A DNA stretch of 64,000 nt from Geopseudomonas sagittaria (GTDB lineage: Bacteria > Pseudomonadota > Gammaproteobacteria > Pseudomonadales > Pseudomonadaceae). Every line of letters starts with the position of its first letter. Position 1 is the stretch's first letter. Below, piece after piece: positions 58,366-64,000 of this stretch. The stretch is from assembly GCF_900115715.1 (NCBI RefSeq), contig NZ_FOXM01000004.1, positions 248,001 to 312,000 on the forward strand, read 5' to 3'. A program made the position numbers and the translations under genes. The notes below the pieces were generated by a model. It did no database searches and was not told where the DNA came from. It saw nothing but the letters and a program-made list of their open reading frames with translations.

Positions 58366-58731
58366 TCAGGCCAGCCGCCAGCCCTCCACCACTTCAGCAC
58401 CGAACTCAGCCTTCCAGTCCTTGAGCTGGGCATGGTTGGCACCCTTGGTCTCGATGCGCTTGCCGGTAACCGGCTGCACATACACCTTCACCTGGCGGGG
58501 GCGGCGCCGCATCACGGCAGCCGGGCCAACCGGCTCAAGCTCTACCGGCTGCGGATTGAGGATGGCTACCACCGTCGCCAGATCCATGCCGTAATCCTCC
58601 ATCAGCGCCTTCAGCTTGTCTTCGAACTCCATTTCACGCTTGAGGCCACTGTCGCCCTGGAGCTTCTCCAGCAGGGCCAGCTGTTCTTTGAGGGCCTGCT
58701 CGGCGCGGCGAAATTCGGCAAGTTTGGACAT
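58366..58731 (-). CDS. MvaT/MvaU-type H-NS-like nucleoid protein
   Basis: A 121-residue protein matching Pseudomonas MvaT in layout: an N-terminal oligomerising coiled coil ('LAEFRRAEQALKEQLALLEK', 'EFEDKLKALMEDYGMDL') and a C-terminal DNA-binding part ('QVKVYVQPVTGKRIETKGANH', 'LKDWKAEFGAEVVEGW'). Such proteins silence AT-rich foreign DNA; mobile-element copies (as Pmr of plasmid pCAR1) are known to mix with the host set. AAGGAG precedes the ATG. It is downstream of the resolvase gene. Confidence 0.85.
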   Translation of the reverse strand: MSKLAEFRRAEQALKEQLALLEKLQGDSGLKREMEFEDKLKALMEDYGMDLATVVAILNPQPVELEPVGPAAVMRRRPRQVKVYVQPVTGKRIETKGANHAQLKDWKAEFGAEVVEGWRLA

Positions 58732-58763
58732 GTCATCTCCTTTGATTTTGTAGCGAAATCAAA

Positions 58764-59339
58764 TCACGATGCGAGCGTCGAGTCGCCAGCACGCAGGTAT
58801 TCATAGAGGGTGGCCCGACTGATCCCAAACTCGCGGGCCAGGGCAGCCTTCGGCTCTCGAGCCTCGGCGCGCCGACGCAGCTCAGCAATCCTGGCGTCGC
58901 TCAGAGCCTTCTTCCGACCACGGTAGGCGCCACGCTGTTTGGCCAGCGCGATCCCCTCTCGCTGCCGCTCACGGATCAGCTCGCGCTCGAACTCGGCGAA
59001 GGCCCCCATCACCGACAGCAGCAGGTTGGCCATCGGTGAATCCTCGCCGGTGAAAGTCAGCCCTTCCTTGATGAACTCGATCCGAACACCGCGGCCGGTG
59101 AGCTGCTGCACCAGGCGGCGCAGGTCGTCCAGGTTGCGGGCGAGACGATCCATGCTGTGCACCACCAGGGTGTCACCCTCGCGCATGTAACCGAGCAGGG
59201 CATCAAGCTGGGGACGTTGGGTGTCCTTGCCGGAGGCCTTGTCGGTGAACACCTTGCTCACCTGGGTGCCCTCCAGCTGTCGATCCGGGTTCTGGTCGAG
59301 GGTACTGACACGGATGTAGCCGATCCGCTGTCCGTGCAT
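58764..59339 (-). CDS. serine recombinase (resolvase/invertase family)
   Basis: A 191-residue small serine recombinase: 'IGYIRVSTLDQNPDRQLEG' holds the nucleophile Ser, 'LVVHSMDRLARNLDDL' the active-site arginines, 'FAEFERELIRERQREGIALAK' the E helix, and the last 50 residues a helix-turn-helix ('KAALAREFGISRATLYEYL'). The ATG at 59339 has GGAGG upstream. Typical of Tn3-type resolvases; no transposase gene accompanies it in the window. Confidence 0.92.
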   Translation of the reverse strand: MHGQRIGYIRVSTLDQNPDRQLEGTQVSKVFTDKASGKDTQRPQLDALLGYMREGDTLVVHSMDRLARNLDDLRRLVQQLTGRGVRIEFIKEGLTFTGEDSPMANLLLSVMGAFAEFERELIRERQREGIALAKQRGAYRGRKKALSDARIAELRRRAEAREPKAALAREFGISRATLYEYLRAGDSTLAS

Positions 59340-59358
59340 GCCGCCTCCAAGGGTTAAT

Positions 59359-59480
59359 GTGTATGGATGAACCCTATAGAGCTGCCGGACACCTGTCAAA
59401 AAACACAGAAATAGACCCTATCCAGACGCTCGGGAGCGGGCCTTCTGGGTGTCTGGATAGTGTATAGCTCATCCGCACAC
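59359..59480. promoter_or_regulatory. candidate res site upstream of the resolvase
   Basis: Two nested inverted repeats: the outer pair GTGTATGGATGA (59359-59370) and TCATCCGCACAC (59469-59480) match at 10 of 12 positions; the inner pair CTATCCAGAC (59418-59427) and GTCTGGATAG (59451-59460) is perfect. Several paired half-sites just upstream of a resolvase gene are what a res site looks like; the resolvase promoter must lie within. Confidence 0.6.
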
Positions 59481-59630
59481 ATGAGTGGCGTCAGTTATCG
59501 TTCAGAACCCCTGTCACACCTATTTTCTGTTTTATCTGAATTGTCTCCTGGCGCTTGAAAACACCTCAGCCCAGAAATAACGCCTTTCAAGGTGCGAGAA
59601 TGCCTGCACCACAAACAAGGGAGACTCAGG

Positions 59631-60590
59631 ATGTCGCGAGACTGGCTGGAGCATCATCAGATAGGCTTGTATTTCGTCGCTGTAGCCATCGCAGCTGTCG
59701 TAGGTTTGACCTCCGAAGGCATGGCTGATCTGGCGGCAATGGCCATCACACCGGCAATTGTCGTGCTGATGTACGCCATGTTCCTGCAGATTCCTTTCCT
59801 TGAGCTTCGGCAAGCGTTTGCCAACCGACGCTTCGTCGGCGCCCTTCTGCTGGCCAACTTCGTGCTGGTGCCGCTGCTGGTCTGGCTTCTGACCCTGCCG
59901 CTGTCGGCCAACGAGGCCCTGCTGGCCGGTGCCCTGCTGGTCCTGCTAACGCCCTGCATCGACTACGTGGTGGTATTCACCCACCTGGGCAAGGGCGACT
60001 CGAGACTGGTGCTGGCCGCCACGCCCCTCCTGCTGCTGCTCCAGCTGCTGATGCTGCCTGTCTATCTGCAGCTCATGCTCGGCACGCAGGTGGACACGGT
60101 GATCGCCATCCGGCCCTTTGCCGAGGCCTTCCTGTTACTCATCGTCGCGCCCCTTGTACTGGCCGTCGCCACCGAGCTGGGCGCAAGCCGCTCCGCAGCG
60201 GTGCGCATCTGGAGCGCCGGCTGGGCCTGGCTGCCCGTGCCGGCGATGGCAATGGTGCTGGTGGCCGTGATCGGTTCGCAGATCGCCGCGGTGGCCCGGC
60301 AACTGGAAGTGCTCGCTCCGCTGCTGCCGGTCTATGCCATGTTCATGTTGCTCGCCCCTGCACTCGGAGCGTTCAGCGCCAGGCTGTTCCGTCTGGCGGC
60401 GCCGGCGGCGCGGGCGGTGGCCTTCAGCAGCTCCACTCGCAACTCACTGGTGGTACTGCCACTGGCGCTGGCCCTGCCCGAGCCGATCAGGGGGCTGGCG
60501 GCCGCCGCGGTGATAACCCAGACCCTGGTGGAGTTGGTCGGTGAGCTGATCTACCTGCGCACCATCCCGGCGCTGGTAAGGGGGAACTAG
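59631..60590 (+). CDS. SBF-family (bile acid:Na symporter / arsenic resistance) transporter
   Basis: A 319-residue membrane protein with about ten hydrophobic segments. 'LLTPCIDYVVVFTHLGKGD' and 'VAFSSSTRNSLVVLPLALALP' resemble the two substrate-binding regions of the BASS/ACR3 fold. Annotated relatives are called arsenic resistance proteins, but the specific ion cannot be assigned. GGGAG precedes the ATG. It heads a group of envelope and metal genes. Confidence 0.75.
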   Translation: MSRDWLEHHQIGLYFVAVAIAAVVGLTSEGMADLAAMAITPAIVVLMYAMFLQIPFLELRQAFANRRFVGALLLANFVLVPLLVWLLTLPLSANEALLAGALLVLLTPCIDYVVVFTHLGKGDSRLVLAATPLLLLLQLLMLPVYLQLMLGTQVDTVIAIRPFAEAFLLLIVAPLVLAVATELGASRSAAVRIWSAGWAWLPVPAMAMVLVAVIGSQIAAVARQLEVLAPLLPVYAMFMLLAPALGAFSARLFRLAAPAARAVAFSSSTRNSLVVLPLALALPEPIRGLAAAAVITQTLVELVGELIYLRTIPALVRGN

Positions 60591-60728
60591 AGCCTGTACC
60601 TGTCAGTGTTTGGTAGCGTACGTAAACAGCACTCCTGCGAGCGCCGGTGTCATTCCGGCAACACCACTCGCACCGATGCGACTCCCGGCAGATAGTGGAC
60701 TGTAAGCTCTATCAGCGCACCCTTGGTG

Positions 60729-61403
60729 TCAGTTCCTGGCCTTGGCGACTTCGCTGCGCACCAGATCGCTCAGTGGCTCGGGGCCGAATTTGTCCAGCGC
60801 GCGGCCATTGACGAAGAAGGTCGGGGTGCCCCGGATGCCCAGCGCTTTGACGTCCTGCATGTCGGTTTCCAGCACGGCGTCGACGCTGGGCGTGTGCATG
60901 TCCGCACGGGCCCTCCCCACGTCCAGACCGGCGCCCTCGGCGGCGGCCCAGGCTGCGGCCGCCCTGGGGTCGTCGTGCCAGTCCGGCTGGGCATCGAGAA
61001 CAGCCTCCAACACCTGCGAGTAAAGGTTCTGCTTGCGCGCGGCCTCCAGCATGCGAGCCACCTCCTCTGAGGCCTGGTGGAACAGTACGTAGCGCAACAC
61101 CAGCCGCACGTCGTTGGGGTTCTCGGCGAGGATCTTCTTCACATACGGGTAGAAGGCTCGGCACGCCTCGCAGGAGGGGTCGAAGAACTCGACGATGGTC
61201 ACCGGCGCCTGCGCCGGGCCGAATACCGGCGAGTGGAAGCGAACCAGGTTGCTGCCGCTGGGCGCTTCCGCCGGCACCTGCGCGGGTGCTTGGGCCTGCT
61301 GCGACGGTTGCGTCGGTATCACCCGCGGGTAGAGGAAGGCGGCTGCGGCGAACACGGCAAGGATCACAACGCAGATGATCAGGACCAGGGTACGGCGATT
61401 CAT
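60729..61403 (-). CDS. DsbA-family thioredoxin-fold protein
   Basis: A 224-residue protein with an N-terminal membrane anchor ('LVLIICVVILAVFAAAAFLY') and a periplasmic thioredoxin fold. Active site 'DPSCEACRAFYPY' (C-E-A-C) and the cis-Pro loop 'IRGTPTFFVNG'. It overlaps the preceding DsbB-like gene (ATGA), so the two form a dedicated oxidase pair, which may mature cysteine-rich envelope proteins of the metal locus. Confidence 0.88.
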   Translation of the reverse strand: MNRRTLVLIICVVILAVFAAAAFLYPRVIPTQPSQQAQAPAQVPAEAPSGSNLVRFHSPVFGPAQAPVTIVEFFDPSCEACRAFYPYVKKILAENPNDVRLVLRYVLFHQASEEVARMLEAARKQNLYSQVLEAVLDAQPDWHDDPRAAAAWAAAEGAGLDVGRARADMHTPSVDAVLETDMQDVKALGIRGTPTFFVNGRALDKFGPEPLSDLVRSEVAKARN

Positions 61404-61834
61404 GGGGCAGTTCTCCGGCGAATAACGAGGAGCAGGATGGCAATCAGGGCGAAAGCAAATAGGGCCAGCATCGGTAGCGGCACACCACCGAAGATGGTCA
61501 TGCCGGCGCCCGAGCAGGACGGTCCAGTAGCCGTGCAGGGCTGGATTGGCAGGGGAATCAGCCCGGCATAGAGCAGCGTGTGGGCGAGAGCTAGTCCTGC
61601 GCCGATGCCGGCCAGCGGTAGTGCGTAACGCCAGATGGCGAAGTCCGAGCGGTAGCAGGCGATGGCCAGGATCACCGTCAGCGGGAACATGAAGGCGCGC
61701 TGGAACCAGCACAGTACGCAGGGAGCCTGCCCCATCACCTCGCCGATGAACAGCGCGGAGAGGCTCGACAGCAGCGCCACCAGCCAGGCGACTAGAAGCA
61801 GTGACCACAATCCGGAAGATGATGACGTACTCAT
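61400..61834 (-). CDS. DsbB-family disulfide reoxidant
   Basis: A 144-residue four-helix membrane protein. The first cysteine pair is 'PCVLCWFQRAFM', as in DsbB/BdbC; the second pair is 'PCTATGPSC'. It passes electrons from its DsbA partner to quinone. GAGGAG precedes the ATG at 61834. It is the first gene of the two-gene unit. Confidence 0.88.
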   Translation of the reverse strand: MSTSSSSGLWSLLLVAWLVALLSSLSALFIGEVMGQAPCVLCWFQRAFMFPLTVILAIACYRSDFAIWRYALPLAGIGAGLALAHTLLYAGLIPLPIQPCTATGPSCSGAGMTIFGGVPLPMLALFAFALIAILLLVIRRRTAP

Positions 61835-62106
61835 TGGCCACTCCTCGTTATGTAACGAGACAGCAGCGGACAACCATCCCATTGACTTGAAACATGACGA
61901 CTCCTCCCAGATTGGCAGTTTTCAGGAGGAATTGTCGGGACCATAAATTCCATAGGAGATTCCCTAAAAAAATCGGCGCCACTGGGACGCCGATAGCCTG
62001 GAAAGGGGCTAGGCCCAGGCGAAATCACTTTCAACCACACGGCAGCAGTCAGCCGCTCCTTACATTAGGTGGAGGCATTTTTAGCGGCTGGTCAGCCGGT
62101 CGCCAC

Positions 62107-62433
62107 TCAGCCGCGCCGGCATCCCCCACCGACTGCTTGGTACTCGACCGTCCGGAGCTCACTCTTCGAGTCGAGGAAGGTCATCCGCGCCGGCACCACG
62201 CCACAGACCTTGGCCTTGCGTGTCACGCTGATCACCCTGGCTACATCGAGCTCCATGCCATAGCGATACATTTCGACTTTCGGAGCGGGTTTCCCGAGCT
62301 CTGCGGCGTAAGCGTCCATGGCGCGCTGGTTCTCCTGGAGGATCCTGACCGGATCCTTGTCGAAACCAGCCGACATTGCGATGGAAGAGACGGCAAACAT
62401 CGAGATGGCCAAGATTGCTTTCAGAGCTTTCAT
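62107..62433 (-). CDS. DUF2790 exported protein
   Basis: A 108-residue protein with signal peptide ('MKALKAILAISMFAVSSIAMSA') and a small domain with 'YRYGMELDVARVISV' and 'KVCGVVPARMTFLDSKSELRTVEYQAVGGGC'; two cysteines could form a disulfide. This is the DUF2790 family, frequent in Pseudomonas near metal-response genes. Function unknown. Confidence 0.78.
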   Translation of the reverse strand: MKALKAILAISMFAVSSIAMSAGFDKDPVRILQENQRAMDAYAAELGKPAPKVEMYRYGMELDVARVISVTRKAKVCGVVPARMTFLDSKSELRTVEYQAVGGGCRRG

Positions 62434-62578
62434 TTGAATTCCTCTATCACTTCGGTAATTCGCTGAGTGCTGCTTCAGTGACTTCAACTTCCGGATCATT
62501 TGCCGGCCAGCACGGTTGTTTTGTGGTGCGCAATCCCGCCCTGAGGGGCGGAGTTGCGCTGAGAAATGCGGCAAACCA

Positions 62579-64000
62579 TCAAAAAGCCCCCGCTTCGCGG
62601 TCAGCCATCAATCGCTCGGTGTCCTTGCGGCCGAACAGCCAGAACATCGCCGGAGTCAGGTAGGTATCGAGCAGGGTCGAGCTGATCAGACCGGAGAAGA
62701 TCACCACAGCCACCGGATGCAGCACCTCCGTGCCGGGACGCTCGGCCTCGAACAGCAGGGGCGCCAGAGCGAAGGCGGTGACCAGGGCGGTCATCAGCAC
62801 CGGACTGAGGCGTTCCAGCGAGCCGCGTACGATCATCGCGTGGTCGAAGTTTTCGCCCTCGATGCGCATCAGGTTGATGTAGTGGCTGACCTTGAGGATG
62901 CCGTTGCGCACCGAGATGCCGGCCAGGGTGATGAAGCCGATCAGCGCGGCGATCGACAGCGGCTGCCCCGACAGCCACAGGCCCAGCACCGCGCCGACCA
63001 GAGCGAGCGGGATGTTGACCATGATCAGCGAGGCCAGGATTGCCGACTTGTAGCGGCTGTAGAGCACCACGAACATCAGCACCAGCGAGACGAGGGACAG
63101 CAGACCGACCAGCCGCGAAGCCTCCTCCTGGGCCTGGAACTGGCCGCCGAGGGTGATGAAGTAGCCTTCCGGCAGCTTGCTCTCGTCGACCACCTTGCGG
63201 ATATCCTCAACGACCTCCGACAGCGGCCTCCCCTGAGCGTTGGCCGACAACACGATGCGGCGCTTGCCGTCGTCGCGACTGATCTGGTTCGGTCCGTCGC
63301 CGTCCTCGATGCTGGCGATCCGCGACAGCGGCACCCGGCCGGTCGGGGTCTCGAACAGGATGTTGCCCAGGCCCTCCGCCGAACGTGCCGTCTCGGGCAG
63401 GCGCACCACCAGGGCGAAACGCCGGCCACCCTCGACGATCTGGGTGACCTTTTCGCCCTCGACCAGACTCTCCAGCGTCGCCAGGATCTGCGGCGCGGGC
63501 ACGCCGTACTGGGCGGCGGCGGCGTAGTCGATGCGCACCTTGATCTGCGGAGCCAGCACCTGCTTCTCGATCTCCAGGTCGGCGATGCCGGGAATCGCCG
63601 CCAGCCTGCCGCGCAGGGCATCTGCCTGGCCGCGCAGTGTGTCCAGATCCTCGCCGAAGATCTTGATGGCGATCTGCGAGCGCACGCCGGACAGCATGTG
63701 GTCGATCCGGTGCGAGATCGGCTGACCGATGCCGATGGCCGCCGGCAGATTGACCAGCCGCGAGCGGATGTCGCCGGTGATCTCATCCATCGAGCGGGTC
63801 AGCTCCGAGGCCGGCTTGAGGCCGACATCCAGCTCGCTGACGTGCACACCCTCGGCGTGCTCATCCAGCTCCGCACGGCCGCTGCGGCGGCCGACGTGGG
63901 TCACTTCCGGCACCTGCATGACCAACTGCTCGGCCTGCTGGGCCAGCGCCGAGGACTCCGCCAGGGTCACACCGGGGTTCAGACGCAGGCCGATCAGCAA
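62579..64000 (-). CDS. CzcA-type heavy-metal RND efflux pump, C-terminal part
   Basis: The last 473 residues of an inner-membrane RND pump; the gene begins beyond the window edge. 'QPISHRIDHMLSGVRSQIAIKIFGEDL' style pore-domain sequence, 'RIASIEDGDGPNQISRDDGKR', and the membrane part 'LAGISVRNGILKVSHYINLM' identify the HME (CzcA) class, which exports divalent cations such as Co, Zn and Cd. The C-terminus is normal ('DTYLTPAMFWLFGRKD'). Metal choice and partner genes (czcB, czcC) lie outside. Confidence 0.9.
   Translation of the reverse strand: MLIGLRLNPGVTLAESSALAQQAEQLVMQVPEVTHVGRRSGRAELDEHAEGVHVSELDVGLKPASELTRSMDEITGDIRSRLVNLPAAIGIGQPISHRIDHMLSGVRSQIAIKIFGEDLDTLRGQADALRGRLAAIPGIADLEIEKQVLAPQIKVRIDYAAAAQYGVPAPQILATLESLVEGEKVTQIVEGGRRFALVVRLPETARSAEGLGNILFETPTGRVPLSRIASIEDGDGPNQISRDDGKRRIVLSANAQGRPLSEVVEDIRKVVDESKLPEGYFITLGGQFQAQEEASRLVGLLSLVSLVLMFVVLYSRYKSAILASLIMVNIPLALVGAVLGLWLSGQPLSIAALIGFITLAGISVRNGILKVSHYINLMRIEGENFDHAMIVRGSLERLSPVLMTALVTAFALAPLLFEAERPGTEVLHPVAVVIFSGLISSTLLDTYLTPAMFWLFGRKDTERLMADREAGAF

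Noticed and set aside
58764..59480. Complete Tn3-family transposon
   Set aside because: Resolvase and a candidate res site are present, but no tnpA and no 38-bp terminal repeats can be seen in the window.

Overview
The window is high-GC Pseudomonas chromosome interrupted by mobile DNA. The first 31.7 kb holds housekeeping genes in an order that largely recalls the PA0316-PA0363 neighbourhood of P. aeruginosa (from memory; gene identities are read from the proteins). They are: the coaD tail, a ferredoxin, two tandem Na/Pi-cotransporter paralogues, mutM, an RlmI-like rRNA methyltransferase, ilvD, folA, a DUF2868/DUF3482 GTPase pair, serA with a D-2-hydroxyglutarate-dehydrogenase-like oxidase, a FAH hydrolase, yegP, a Usp protein, rpiA, ilvA, rppH, ptsP, a TSUP permease, lgt and thyA. 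Species cannot be fixed from the sequence.

At 31731 thyA is cut exactly at its catalytic Cys-His codons (TGC CAT). About 22.4 kb later (54137) the same TGCCAT leads back into thyA coding sequence. The insert is more AT-rich than the host. At its right end is a four-gene operon (two recombinases of about 700 aa, a 191-aa protein and a 480-aa recombinase), the layout described for GInt elements (ginABCD). Its ends carry a matching 11-bp inverted repeat. The insert brings its own complete, diverged thyA. The start codon of that gene overlaps, as ATGA, the stop codon of the truncated host thyA frame, so host transcription and translation should feed into it. The replacement thyA is followed, with gaps of 19 and 32 bp, by a small membrane protein and a 1155-aa TPR / GreAB-C-like / PIN-like protein that share an N-S-x-A-V-G-G motif; this pair is the best candidate for an undescribed defence module. 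Further cargo is a group of unknown genes with long hairpins and a poly-C tract, an XRE regulator with a clean operator, and a type I restriction operon (hsdM-hsdS-X-hsdR-protease). Gene X joins a HEPN-like N-terminus to an OST-HTH/LOTUS C-terminus.

Right of the insert only about 80 bp of thyA survives before a second break (about 54216). From there to about 59.5 kb is a second mobile region: a lone DUF6088/AbiEi-like gene, a BPSL0761-type small protein, an XRE regulator with a palindromic operator over a TATAAT box, a winged-helix/coiled-coil protein overlapping an SF2 helicase, an MvaT-type silencer and a serine resolvase with a candidate res site. The window ends in an SBF-family transporter, a DsbA/DsbB pair, a DUF2790 protein and the C-terminal part of a CzcA-type RND pump, which suggests a metal-resistance locus. 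I found no rRNA, tRNA or CRISPR array.
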